46,950 bases of DNA from JAAFIP01 sp031431335 (lineage in GTDB: Bacteria; Pseudomonadota; Gammaproteobacteria; Burkholderiales; Burkholderiaceae_C). This document shows, piece after piece, positions 34,814-43,049 of the stretch. The notes under the pieces are model-generated. The model had not been told where the DNA came from, searched no databases, and saw nothing but the letters and a program-made list of their open reading frames with translations. A program made the translations under genes and the position numbers. Each line of letters starts with the position of its first letter. The stretch's first letter is position 1. Location of the stretch: the NCBI GenBank assembly GCA_031431335.1, contig JANPDG010000258.1:1-46950 (forward strand). The letters run 5' to 3'.

Positions 34814-36319
34814 ATGACTTACTTGCTAGCACTCGACCAAGGCACCTCCAGCTCGCGCAGTGTGGTGTTCAATGCCAGTGGCCATGTGGTGGCCATTGCG
34901 CAGCAAGAACTCAACCAGATATACCCTCAGCCGGGCTGGGTGGAGCATGATCCGATGGAGATTTGGCGCACGCAGTTAGCTACGGCCACAGAGGTGTTGA
35001 CCAAGGCGGGTATTAAAGCCAGCGAAGTGCACGCGATCGGCATCACCAACCAGCGCGAAACCACGGTGGTGTGGAACCGCAAAACCGGCAAACCCATTCA
35101 CCACGCCATTGTTTGGCAAGACCGCAGGGCCGAGCCGACCTGCGCCGACCTGCGCGCGCTTGGCTTAGCACCCATAATCCAGCAAAAAACAGGTTTGCTG
35201 GTCGATGCGTATTTTTCGGGCACCAAACTCAAATGGATTTTGGACAATGTAGCCGGCGCGCGCAGCCAAGCGACCAACGGCGAGCTGGCTTTTGGCACGG
35301 TGGACAGTTGGTTGATGTGGCAACTCACAGGCGGGCAGGTGCACGCCACCGATGTGAGCAACGCCTCACGCACTATGCTGTTTAACGTGCACACCAACAC
35401 GTGGGACGCCCAGCTGCTCGCAGCGCTGGATATTCCTGCCCACATGCTGCCCACAGTGCAGCCGTCCAGCGCTGTGTATGGCCACACTTTGCCTGAGCTG
35501 CTGGGCCAGTCGGTTGCCATAGGCGGTGTGGCAGGTGACCAGCAAAGCGCGTTGTTTGGCCAAGCCTGCTTTAAAGCCGGTATGGTAAAAAATACCTACG
35601 GCACGGGCTGCTTTATGCTGATGCACACAGGAGAGAAGTTTCAAACCTCGACCAACGGTTTGATCACCACCAGCGCGGCGCAGCCCAGTGCCAAGCCAGA
35701 GTTTGCCATCGAAGGCAGCGTGTTTGTAGGCGGCGCGGTGGTGCAGTGGCTGCGCGACGGACTGCACGCTATTGAAGGCAGTGGCGAAGTACAAAAGCTG
35801 GCGCAAAGCGTGCCCGACTCAGGCGGCGTGATGATGGTGCCCGCCTTTACGGGCCTGGGCGCGCCCTATTGGAAACCTGATGCACGCGGCACCATCACGG
35901 GCCTCACGCGCGGTAGCACGGTGGCGCATATTGCGCGCGCCGCGCTAGAAAGCATTGCCTACCAAAGCGCTGCCCTGCTACTGGCCATGAGCCGCGACGC
36001 CGTAGCGGCAGGTGGTGCAGCCGTGGCCGAGCTGCGGGTAGACGGCGGTGCATGTGTGAACGATCTGCTGATGCAGTTTCAGGCGGATCTGCTCGGCATC
36101 CCGGTGGTGCGCCCTGCAGTGACTGAAACTACGGCGCTGGGCGCGGCCTACTTGGCAGGCTTGGCCACAGGCGTGTACGCCAGTACCGAGGAACTGGGCA
36201 GCCTGTGGCGCGCAGAGCGGCGCTTTTTGCCCACATTGGACCGCCCGCGCGCGAACGAGCTGATGGCGCGCTGGGACTATGCTGTGCGCCAAGCCAGCTT
36301 AGAGCCAGCATCACATTAA
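34814..36319 (+). CDS. glpK: Glycerol kinase
   Basis: GlpK phosphorylates glycerol to sn-glycerol 3-phosphate, trapping it in the cell. It is 501 residues, the normal FGGY-family length. Phosphate-binding LALDQGTSSSRSVVF is at the N-terminus; GITNQRETTVVWNRKTGKP, WQDRRAE, NTYGTGCFMLMHTG and LRVDGGACVNDLLMQFQAD are further signatures. It follows glpR closely and is followed 9 bp later by an alpha/beta hydrolase gene, so the three probably form one transcript. Confidence 0.98.
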   Translation: MTYLLALDQGTSSSRSVVFNASGHVVAIAQQELNQIYPQPGWVEHDPMEIWRTQLATATEVLTKAGIKASEVHAIGITNQRETTVVWNRKTGKPIHHAIVWQDRRAEPTCADLRALGLAPIIQQKTGLLVDAYFSGTKLKWILDNVAGARSQATNGELAFGTVDSWLMWQLTGGQVHATDVSNASRTMLFNVHTNTWDAQLLAALDIPAHMLPTVQPSSAVYGHTLPELLGQSVAIGGVAGDQQSALFGQACFKAGMVKNTYGTGCFMLMHTGEKFQTSTNGLITTSAAQPSAKPEFAIEGSVFVGGAVVQWLRDGLHAIEGSGEVQKLAQSVPDSGGVMMVPAFTGLGAPYWKPDARGTITGLTRGSTVAHIARAALESIAYQSAALLLAMSRDAVAAGGAAVAELRVDGGACVNDLLMQFQADLLGIPVVRPAVTETTALGAAYLAGLATGVYASTEELGSLWRAERRFLPTLDRPRANELMARWDYAVRQASLEPASH

Positions 36320-36328
36320 GCCATCACC

Positions 36329-37261
36329 ATGCATAACGCCCCACCCGATGTGTATTCGCAAACTCTGCCCCACGGCATTAACCTGAGCTGCCGTGCCAGC
36401 GGACGCAAAGGGCAGCCCGTGATTGTTTTTTTGCACGGCTTTCCAGAAGGCGCATTTGTGTGGGACGCGCTTCTTGCGCATTTTGCAGCGCTGGGCTACC
36501 GCTGTGTGGCACCCAACATGCGCGGCTTTGAAGCATCTTCATCGCCCAGCGACGTAGCCGCTTATCGCGCCAAGCACTTGGTGCAAGACGTCGCTGCACT
36601 GATTGCCATGGAGTCGCCAGATCAGCCTTTGGTAGCCTTGGTAGCGCACGACTGGGGCGGCGCTGTAGCTTGGAACCTGGCCAACCAGATGCCGCAGCTA
36701 ATGCACAAGCTGTGCGTCATCAATTCTCCTCACCCTGGCACGTTTTTACGCGAACTGCAAAGCTCTGCTGCGCAGCAAGCCGCCAGCGCTTATATGAATT
36801 TTCTCATCCGGCCCGATGCTGCTGCGCTACTGGCGCAGGACGACTATCGCCGTTTGTGGGATTTTTTTAGCAACGCATCATCGGCAAGTTACGCGCATGG
36901 ATGGTTGACCGATGCTGTCAAAGCGCAGTACCGATCGGTATGGGATCACGGCTTGCAAGGCGGCTGCAACTACTACTGCGCCTCACCCCTGCGCCCCGCT
37001 ACAGCCAGCGACTCCGGTGCGCAAGCCATTGCGCTGCCGCGCGCCATGCTGACAGTCAATGTGCCGACGCAGGTGATTTGGGGCATGGACGATATTGCGC
37101 TGCCACCCGCGCTGTTGGATGGTTTAGAAAACTATATCCCGCAGCTGCACATTGAGCGCGTGCAAGGCGCAACGCACTGGATCGTCCATGAGCAACCGGC
37201 CTTGGTTGCGCAGCTGGTAGCGCAATTTATCTCGTCAACTTCAAGCACTGTCTCTTTATAG
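36329..37261 (+). CDS. Alpha/beta hydrolase, epoxide-hydrolase-like
   Basis: A 310-residue alpha/beta-hydrolase-fold protein. The oxyanion motif is HGFPE (36-40) and the nucleophile is Asp108 in VAHDWGGAVAW, the pattern of epoxide hydrolases and dehalogenases rather than serine esterases. The acid is in VIWGMDDIALPP and the histidine in GATHWIVHEQP. The cap region has NYYCASPLRP. The substrate is unknown. It starts 9 bp after glpK, and why it accompanies glycerol genes is not clear. Confidence 0.88.
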   Translation: MHNAPPDVYSQTLPHGINLSCRASGRKGQPVIVFLHGFPEGAFVWDALLAHFAALGYRCVAPNMRGFEASSSPSDVAAYRAKHLVQDVAALIAMESPDQPLVALVAHDWGGAVAWNLANQMPQLMHKLCVINSPHPGTFLRELQSSAAQQAASAYMNFLIRPDAAALLAQDDYRRLWDFFSNASSASYAHGWLTDAVKAQYRSVWDHGLQGGCNYYCASPLRPATASDSGAQAIALPRAMLTVNVPTQVIWGMDDIALPPALLDGLENYIPQLHIERVQGATHWIVHEQPALVAQLVAQFISSTSSTVSL

Positions 37262-37279
37262 GGTATTTTCATCTTGCTT

Positions 37280-37314
37280 AAGTGCTTTTTGGAAGATTTT
37301 AGGGCACTTTTCCT
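37280..37314 (+). terminator. Terminator-like hairpin after the alpha/beta hydrolase gene
   Basis: AAGTGCTTT pairs with AGGGCACTT (two G-T pairs) around a 12-nt loop, followed by TTTCC. Its right arm is the GTGC tail of repeat copy 5 read on the other strand, so repeat and terminator overlap. Confidence 0.45.
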
Positions 37315-37351
37315 ACGTGGATATTGAATAGTTTGCCATATATTTAATAGC
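37301..37351 (-). repeat. Dispersed intergenic repeat, copy 5
   Basis: Read on the minus strand: GGCAAACTATTCAATATCC then ACGTAGGAAAAGTGCC. It lies in the gap between convergent hydrolase and acyltransferase genes. Confidence 0.82.
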
Positions 37352-37364
37352 ATTAAGTAATAAC

Positions 37365-38243
37365 TCAATACACTTCAGGCTGCCCGTCAGGTCGGGTTTT
37401 AAACCGCTTGTGCACCCAGTAGTACTGCTCGGGCATCGCGCGAATGTAGCTTTCGAGCTCTGTGTTCATGCGTGCAGTGTCAAACTCAGCATCTCTGCTG
37501 GGAAAGTTGTCCCAAGCTGGCAGCACCCGCACCTCGTAGCCGGTGGGCGTGAGCCGCGTGACCATGGGTACCACCTGCGCACCGCCTAAACGGGCAAAGC
37601 GGCACAGCGATGGCACGGTGGCAGCCAAAGTGCAAAAAAATGGCACGAACACCGCACCCGTTGCGCCAAAGTCCATGTCGGGCAGCAGATACAGCGGCTG
37701 GCCTTTCTTTAAAGCGTTGGCAATCTCCCGCACCCCATCAATACGGCCAAACAAGCGTGAGGTGCCAAATCGCTGGCGACCGCGCAGCATCCAGGCGTCC
37801 ACCACTTTATTAGACTGATCGGTATAGATCGATGTGTAGTGGCGCGGCACATTCATCATCAGCGCAGTGCCGCCAGCGTCCATGCCCATAAAGTGCGGTG
37901 CAAAGATCACCGTCGGTGTGTCGCCCGCCAGCGCGTCCACCGCCCCCACAAACTGCAAACGCCGGGCCACCACTGCGGGACTGGCATGCCAGAGCCAGCC
38001 GCGGTCAAGCCAAGCCTGCGCAAAGCAGACAAACACCTGCACCTCCAAGGCTTTGCGATCAGCTGCGCTGCGCTCAGGAAAGCACAGCGCAAGGTTGGTG
38101 CGCACCACCGCGCGGCGCGAGGCTACCGCCGCATGCAGCGCCCGCCCCATCATCCACCCCAGCGCGCGCACCAAGCGCAGAGGCAGCCACGCCAGCGCAC
38201 GCATAAGCGCAATGCCAGCGTAGGACAGCGCATCTGCAATCAC
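37365..38243 (-). CDS. LpxL/HtrB-type lysophospholipid (lipid A) acyltransferase
   Basis: A 292-residue inner-membrane acyltransferase that probably adds a secondary acyl chain to lipid A. The catalytic HX4D motif is H117-FMGM-D122 in FAPHFMGMDAGG. Other family stretches are RTNLALCFPERS, LRGRQRFGTSRLFGRIDGVREI, LYLLPDMDFGATGAVFVPFF and YYWVHKRFKTRP. The start is GTG 38243, overlapping the upstream gene stop (GTGA) with AAGGAG 5 bp before it; a longer frame upstream overlaps that gene and is not supported. Confidence 0.9.
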   Translation of the reverse strand: MIADALSYAGIALMRALAWLPLRLVRALGWMMGRALHAAVASRRAVVRTNLALCFPERSAADRKALEVQVFVCFAQAWLDRGWLWHASPAVVARRLQFVGAVDALAGDTPTVIFAPHFMGMDAGGTALMMNVPRHYTSIYTDQSNKVVDAWMLRGRQRFGTSRLFGRIDGVREIANALKKGQPLYLLPDMDFGATGAVFVPFFCTLAATVPSLCRFARLGGAQVVPMVTRLTPTGYEVRVLPAWDNFPSRDAEFDTARMNTELESYIRAMPEQYYWVHKRFKTRPDGQPEVY

Positions 38244-39109
38244 ATGCGCTCCTTGGCTCTGGCTGGCGATGCATCCGAATGCAGAGCCTTTGCAGGCTGC
38301 TTGTAACGCGCATAGCCCCACAGGTACTGCGCCGGGCACTGGCGAATCAACCGCTCCATCGCAGCGTTGATCTGGGCCACCGCTTGGGGCAAGTCCGCAG
38401 ACACAGGCGCGTCTAGTTCAGAAAAATGCAGTCTAAAACCGCGCCCCCAAGGCAAGCGCTCACCCCAGGCCAGCAGCACGGTAGCGCCCGTTTGCTGCGC
38501 CAGCCGCGCAGACAGCGTCATGGTGTAGGCGTCTTTGCCAAAAAACGGCGACCACATACCCAGCCCCTCGGGCGGCACTTGGTCTGGCAGCAGCCCCACA
38601 GCACGGCCAGCTTTGAGGGCTTTGATCATTTGCTTCACGCCGGCCAAGGTGGTAGGCACCGCCACCAAGCCCGGCCGGTTGCGCGACGAGGCAATCACGC
38701 GCGCCATCCAAGCCTTGCGCGCAGGGCGGTAGAGCACCGTCAGGTCGCCATACTGGCCCGCGTAGCGCGCCCCCACCGCTTGGGCCGCGACTTCAAAGCA
38801 ACCCAAGTGGGGTGTGAGAAACAATATTCCTTTGCCTAAAGCGTAATGGGACTCTAGCAGTGCAGTGCCGTCCCACTCTAAGCGCGGTTGCGCGCCCATC
38901 CACAAGCGCGGCAGCTCTGCCACCATCCGCCCGGCGTGCAGAGCTGCTGTGCGCACATCCCGCGCAGTCAGGCCAGCTTGGGCTACGTTGGCTTTGAAAC
39001 GCGCCCTGTACACCCCCGAGCAGGCATACGCCAGAGCGCCCACAGCTGCGCCAAGAGCATGCAAAAACCACAGGGGCAAGAGTGACAGGCAACGAAACAA
39101 CAGGGTCAT
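38240..39109 (-). CDS. LpxL/HtrB-type lysophospholipid (lipid A) acyltransferase, second copy
   Basis: A 289-residue homologue, translationally coupled to the gene after it. The catalytic motif is HX4E: H101-LGCF-E106 in LTPHLGCFEVA. RARFKANVAQAGL, VLYRPARKAWM, GLLPDQVPPEGLGMWSPFFG and YLWGYARYK match the family. The different acid residue and low overall similarity of the pair suggest distinct acyl positions or chain lengths. The ATG at 39109 lacks a clear ribosome-binding site. It is divergent from metK. Confidence 0.9.
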   Translation of the reverse strand: MTLLFRCLSLLPLWFLHALGAAVGALAYACSGVYRARFKANVAQAGLTARDVRTAALHAGRMVAELPRLWMGAQPRLEWDGTALLESHYALGKGILFLTPHLGCFEVAAQAVGARYAGQYGDLTVLYRPARKAWMARVIASSRNRPGLVAVPTTLAGVKQMIKALKAGRAVGLLPDQVPPEGLGMWSPFFGKDAYTMTLSARLAQQTGATVLLAWGERLPWGRGFRLHFSELDAPVSADLPQAVAQINAAMERLIRQCPAQYLWGYARYKQPAKALHSDASPARAKERM

Positions 39110-39112
39110 CAA

Positions 39113-39267
39113 AAGGGTTAAAATATCGATATCGCCGAGTTATGAACTACTTGCGGGGCGATGTAAAAATAAATCTGCTAAAGCGTTCGCCAAGGGCTCC
39201 AACACAGTAGTTGAAAGTTGCGGCAACGCGAATTTTTCAATTTTGTCCAATACTGGAGTTTATCTAA
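39113..39267. promoter_or_regulatory. metK leader / divergent promoter region
   Basis: 155 bp between the acyltransferase gene and metK. It contains inverted repeats ATCGCC (39129-39134) with GGCGAT, and GCGTT with AACGC near 39183-39231, which could fold in the metK leader. I could not match it to a known SAM or SAH riboswitch. A GGAG site lies 8-9 bp before the metK ATG. Confidence 0.35.
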
Positions 39268-40455
39268 ATGGCGAACGACTTTCTATTTACCTCTGAATCC
39301 GTCTCTGAAGGCCACCCCGACAAGGTCGCTGACCAAATCTCTGACGCGATTCTGGATGCGATTTTTGCGCAAGACCCACGTAGCCGTGTGGCTGCCGAAA
39401 CCCTCACCAACACCGGCTTGGTTGTGCTGGCCGGCGAGATCACCACCAACGCGCATGTGGACTACATCCAAGTCGCCCGCGACACCATTAAGCGCATTGG
39501 CTATGACAACACCGACTACGGCATTGACTACAAAGGCTGCGCCGTAATGGTCTGCTACGACAAGCAGAGCAACGACATCGCCCAAGGCGTAGACCACGCC
39601 TCTGACGACCACCTCAACATCGGCGCGGGCGACCAAGGCCTGATGTTTGGCTATGCGTGCGACGAAACCCCCGAGCTGATGCCCGCGCCGATTTACTACG
39701 CCCACCGCTTGGTCGAGCGCCAAGCCATGCTGCGCAAGAGCGGCAAGCTGCCATTTTTGCGCCCTGACGCCAAGAGCCAGGTGACCATGCGATATGTCGA
39801 CGGCAAACCAGTGAGCATTGACACTGTGGTGCTGTCTACTCAGCACGATCCAAGCCAAAGCGAGACCGCCACCAAGATGAAGGCCAGCTTTAACGAAGCC
39901 ATCATTGAAGAGCTGATCAAGCCTGTGCTGCCCAAAGAGATGATCACCAAAGACACGCGTTATTTGATCAACCCCACCGGCCGCTTCGTCATCGGCGGCC
40001 CACAGGGTGACTGCGGTTTAACAGGCCGCAAAATCATTGTCGACACCTACGGCGGTGCCTGCCCGCACGGCGGCGGCGCGTTCAGCGGCAAAGACCCTTC
40101 TAAAGTGGACCGTTCTGCCGCCTACGCAGCCCGCTATGTTGCCAAAAACATTGTGGCTGCGGGCCTGGCCAAGCAATGCCAAATCCAAGTGGCTTACGCC
40201 ATTGGCGTAGCCAAACCGATGAACATCACCGTGTACACCGAAGGCACAGGTGTGATATCGGACGAAAAACTGTCTGCATTGGTAGCCGAGCACTTTGACC
40301 TGCGCCCCAAAGGCATCATTCAAATGCTCGACTTGCTGCGCCCGATCTACCAAAAGACTGCAGCCTATGGCCACTTTGGCCGCGAAGAGCCCGAGTTCAC
40401 ATGGGAGCGCACCGACAAAGCGGCGGCGCTGCGCGCGGCGGCAGGCCTCAAGTAA
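39268..40455 (+). CDS. metK: S-adenosylmethionine synthetase
   Basis: MetK makes SAM from methionine and ATP. It is 395 residues. Signatures are SEGHPDKVADQISDAILD (catalytic His), the hinge NIGAGDQGLMFGYA, FVIGGPQGDCGLTGRKIIVDTYGG and the phosphate-binding GGGAFSGKDPSKVDRSAAYAAR. The ATG at 39268 has a clear GGAG site. It is divergent from the two acyltransferase genes and convergent with the esterase gene. Confidence 0.98.
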   Translation: MANDFLFTSESVSEGHPDKVADQISDAILDAIFAQDPRSRVAAETLTNTGLVVLAGEITTNAHVDYIQVARDTIKRIGYDNTDYGIDYKGCAVMVCYDKQSNDIAQGVDHASDDHLNIGAGDQGLMFGYACDETPELMPAPIYYAHRLVERQAMLRKSGKLPFLRPDAKSQVTMRYVDGKPVSIDTVVLSTQHDPSQSETATKMKASFNEAIIEELIKPVLPKEMITKDTRYLINPTGRFVIGGPQGDCGLTGRKIIVDTYGGACPHGGGAFSGKDPSKVDRSAAYAARYVAKNIVAAGLAKQCQIQVAYAIGVAKPMNITVYTEGTGVISDEKLSALVAEHFDLRPKGIIQMLDLLRPIYQKTAAYGHFGREEPEFTWERTDKAAALRAAAGLK

Positions 40456-40474
40456 CACTGCAAAGCTTCGAGCC

Positions 40475-40488
40475 AGCCCTCGCGGGCT
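40475..40488. terminator. Small hairpin between metK and the esterase gene
   Basis: AGCCC-TCGC-GGGCT, followed at once by GCTATAG-A-CTATAGC (7-bp arms). It is between convergent genes, with no U-tract, so function as a terminator is uncertain. Confidence 0.35.
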
Positions 40489-40493
40489 ATAGA

Positions 40494-41117
40494 CTATAGC
40501 GCTAATGTTCTGGCGATGAGCAAGTCTACGCTCTCGTCGTTCATAGCGTGGCCAAGAGTAGCTAGCGTATCCACCGTGAAGTTAGCTCCCAAAAATACCA
40601 ACCTTTGCGCCGCTTGCGTGCAATGGTGCATAGTGACGATATCGTCACGCTCACCATGAATTAAATGCAACCTAACGTTTGGCACCATAGCATCAGGCAA
40701 GGGCGCAAAGCGCCCTGAATGCGAGATAATTTTTCCGGCTATGGCGGGGTGTAATGTGCTGGCGGCCAAAGAAATAATAGCGCCCTGCGAAAAGCCAATC
40801 AGCGAAGTTTGCGTAGCTGTTACATGGGCTATTTTTTGCCACCGCTCAACTTGTTGCACAAATACAGGTAGCGCGGCTTGGATACGTTGCGGGCGATTCT
40901 CTTCAGTAATACTCTGCACAGAAAACCACTGCAAGCCAGCGCCCAGATCGCAGGCAAAGGGCGCCGCTACACACACCACCATAGCCTCCGGCAATTCATG
41001 GGCGATCTTCGCTGCAACAGGTTGCATAGATTCGGGTCCAGACCCCACGCCATGAAACACAAGCAAGAGTTGCTTGATCAGTCCGGCGGGTTGTTGGACC
41101 ACAATAGAATTATTCAT
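40494..41117 (-). CDS. Carboxylesterase, YpfH/MhqD-like
   Basis: A 207-residue cytoplasmic alpha/beta-hydrolase of the carboxylesterase/phospholipase type. The nucleophile elbow is GFSQG in TSLIGFSQGAIISLAAS, the acid is in HGERDDIVTM and the histidine in LGHAMNDES. LLLVFHGVGSGPESM is the oxyanion-loop region. In Bacillus subtilis a similar small esterase (MhqD) belongs to the quinone-stress regulon. It is the last gene of the LysR-linked operon, 20 bp after the dioxygenase. Confidence 0.85.
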   Translation of the reverse strand: MNNSIVVQQPAGLIKQLLLVFHGVGSGPESMQPVAAKIAHELPEAMVVCVAAPFACDLGAGLQWFSVQSITEENRPQRIQAALPVFVQQVERWQKIAHVTATQTSLIGFSQGAIISLAASTLHPAIAGKIISHSGRFAPLPDAMVPNVRLHLIHGERDDIVTMHHCTQAAQRLVFLGANFTVDTLATLGHAMNDESVDLLIARTLAL

Positions 41118-41137
41118 GCAGACTATTTAAATTTGAT

Positions 41138-41917
41138 TTATGAAGGTTGCCAAATATACGATTCCATGCCAATCACATCGTAGGTGAAACCACCGTCCAG
41201 CACTTCTAGCTTGGCATCTTGGCGTGCAGCGCCCAGTGCAATCAAGAACGGTAAATAGTGCTCATCAGTAGGGTGTGCCCGCTGGGCATGTGGTGCTTGT
41301 GTGTGGGTGGCTAGCAAGGACTGCGTATCGCCTTGCATTGTTTTTTCGCGCACCCAGCAGATAAACTCTTTGGCGTAGGCCGCTTCGCCTTGACCGTTCA
41401 TTCTGAACTCGTGCATGTTGTGGGTGATACTGCCCGACCCTACGATCAATACGCCTTGTTCGGACAACGGCTGCAACATGCGGCCAAGAGCGAACGCACT
41501 CTGGGCCGTCAGATTGTGCGGCATAGACAACTGAAACACTGGCACGTCTGCTTTAGGCCATAAATGCAGCAAAGGCACCCATGCGCCATGGTCATAGCCG
41601 CGTTGTGAGTCGAGCTTTACGCTCTGGCCTTGTGATTCCAAAAGTTGCGCCGTGATAGTAGCCAAAGTAGGATGCCCCTGGGCTGGGTAAATCATGCTTT
41701 CCAGGCGTGGATCAAAGCCTCCAAAGTCAATCATGGTGGAGGGCTTTGCTGTGGTCATCACGCTAAGCCCTGCTGTCATCCAATGAGGCGATACCACCAG
41801 CACAGCCTGTGCAGCTGGAAGACGGCGACCTGCAGCTTGCAACAAAGCCCCGGCGCGTCCAGGTTCTAGCGCAAATGTCGGCGCGCCGTGCGAGATAAAA
41901 AGTGTTGGCAAAGTCAT
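41138..41917 (-). CDS. Class III extradiol dioxygenase, YgiD/DODA-like
   Basis: A 259-residue zinc/iron dioxygenase related to E. coli YgiD and plant DOPA 4,5-dioxygenase. Metal-binding and active-site histidines are H10 (FISHGAPTFAL), H45 (VVSPHWMT), H110 (GYDHGAW), H134 (SMPHN) and H166 (SITHNMHEF). I start at ATG 41917, which has GGGAG 9 bp upstream; an ATG 6 codons earlier lacks a ribosome-binding site. The natural substrate is likely a catechol-type ring but cannot be read from sequence. It lies 21 bp after the intradiol-like gene. Confidence 0.9.
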   Translation of the reverse strand: MTLPTLFISHGAPTFALEPGRAGALLQAAGRRLPAAQAVLVVSPHWMTAGLSVMTTAKPSTMIDFGGFDPRLESMIYPAQGHPTLATITAQLLESQGQSVKLDSQRGYDHGAWVPLLHLWPKADVPVFQLSMPHNLTAQSAFALGRMLQPLSEQGVLIVGSGSITHNMHEFRMNGQGEAAYAKEFICWVREKTMQGDTQSLLATHTQAPHAQRAHPTDEHYLPFLIALGAARQDAKLEVLDGGFTYDVIGMESYIWQPS

Positions 41918-41938
41918 CTGAAAAAAGCTCCCCATGAA

Positions 41939-42592
41939 CTAGGCTGCGTGTGCCAGCACGATGTCAAACACCACGTCCAGTGCTTCCACAGCGCCAGTGC
42001 GGGTGCTTTTGGGCGTCACGGTGAGCAAGTCACGCTCTTTGCTAAAACCGCCGAATAAACGCTGGTACAAACCACCTTCTGCATTGTCACCTGCAAAATA
42101 CATTTCAGTTGTTAAGCTGCGGTAGCCGTCGGCGACAACTTTGAAATGCACATGTGGTGGTCGCCCGCCATAGCCGATGGGCTTGACGGTTTTAAACATG
42201 TAGCGGCCGCTGTCAAAGGTTAGCATGCGGCCATAGCCTTGAAAGCCCCGGGTGGCGGGCCCTTCACCGCCAAAATCGGGGTGCCTGTATTCTCCCTCAG
42301 CGTCAATCTGCCAGATGTCAACCCGTGCATTTTTCAATACCTCGCCACTGTCCCCGCGCACCAACCCACTCAGTGCCATAGGGATGCCGCTCCCATATTT
42401 CTTGCCGTTGTATGTGGTCAGGTCGCTGTCCACATCGCCACTCCAAGACTTCGGGTAGTAAGGCCCCTCGGTGTCTTGCGGTGTAGGCTTGAGCTTTACG
42501 GTCTGTGCCATAGACAGCTTAGCGACTAGCCATGGCGCAGACATTGCTGCGATGGCTAAAAATTGAAGGCTGGTGCGGCGAGGTATTTTCAT
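41939..42592 (-). CDS. Exported intradiol ring-cleavage dioxygenase-like protein
   Basis: A 217-residue protein with a protocatechuate-dioxygenase-like fold. All four Fe(III) ligands can be placed: Y102 (DAEGEYRHPD), Y141 and H147/H149 (GYGGRPPHVHF). The loop between Y141 and H147 is shorter than in PcaH but fits the small exported members. The N-terminus has PRRTSLQFLAIAAMSAPWLV, a likely Tat or Sec signal ending near SMAQ, so it probably acts in the periplasm. It lies 48 bp after doxX. Confidence 0.88.
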   Translation of the reverse strand: MKIPRRTSLQFLAIAAMSAPWLVAKLSMAQTVKLKPTPQDTEGPYYPKSWSGDVDSDLTTYNGKKYGSGIPMALSGLVRGDSGEVLKNARVDIWQIDAEGEYRHPDFGGEGPATRGFQGYGRMLTFDSGRYMFKTVKPIGYGGRPPHVHFKVVADGYRSLTTEMYFAGDNAEGGLYQRLFGGFSKERDLLTVTPKSTRTGAVEALDVVFDIVLAHAA

Positions 42593-42640
42593 GATGTTGA
42601 CCTTTGAAACTGCTACTGAGAAAACAAAAAACTGATCCAG

Positions 42641-43039
42641 TTACCCTGCCACGGGTTTTGTCGCGGCAATGCGGCCACCGCCTTGCAAGGCCACGGCAAT
42701 AGCTGCCAGCACTAAAAACGCTGGATATTCCCAGCCACCATTTTTATTGGTAAAGAGCCAGCCATTACTGCTGTGCACTACCAGTGCGCCCAACAGCACT
42801 ACAACGCTTGCCATAGCCACCCAGCGTGTGGCAACACCCAAAATCAAGGCCACGCCTGCCAGTACTTCAAACGGTGCCACGATGTAAGCTGCCCAGCCGG
42901 GAAAGCCCAACGACTCAAAAAAGCCGGACGTGCCCGCCAGCGTGAACACAAAAAACTTGAGTAACCCGTGCGCTAAAAACATCAGGCCCAATGCGCTGCG
43001 CAATACTAAAGCCGCGTAGTCGTTATGTAAATAGTTCAT
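42641..43039 (-). CDS. DoxX family membrane protein
   Basis: A 132-residue protein with four membrane segments: ALVLRSALGLMFLAHGLLKFF, AAYIVAPFEVLAGVALILGVA, WVAMASVVVLLGALVVH and FLVLAAIAVAL. LGFPGWAAYIVAPFEVLAGVALILG is typical DoxX. It starts at ATG 43039 with AAGGA 8 bp upstream; the open frame continues upstream into the neighbouring gene. DoxX proteins often accompany quinone- or oxidant-detoxifying enzymes (for example Bacillus MhqP). It is 10 bp after the reductase gene. Confidence 0.92.
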   Translation of the reverse strand: MNYLHNDYAALVLRSALGLMFLAHGLLKFFVFTLAGTSGFFESLGFPGWAAYIVAPFEVLAGVALILGVATRWVAMASVVVLLGALVVHSSNGWLFTNKNGGWEYPAFLVLAAIAVALQGGGRIAATKPVAG

Positions 43040-43049
43040 GGTGTGATCC

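Noticed and set aside
39113..39267. Known SAM or SAH riboswitch before metK
   Set aside because: I could not find the conserved cores of the SAM-I, SAM-II or SAH classes; only unspecific inverted repeats remain, listed as low-confidence.
39283..39858. Long open frame antisense to metK (about 190 codons)
   Set aside because: It lies wholly within metK, which is unmistakable, and its protein has the composition of a reverse-strand shadow with no recognisable domain.
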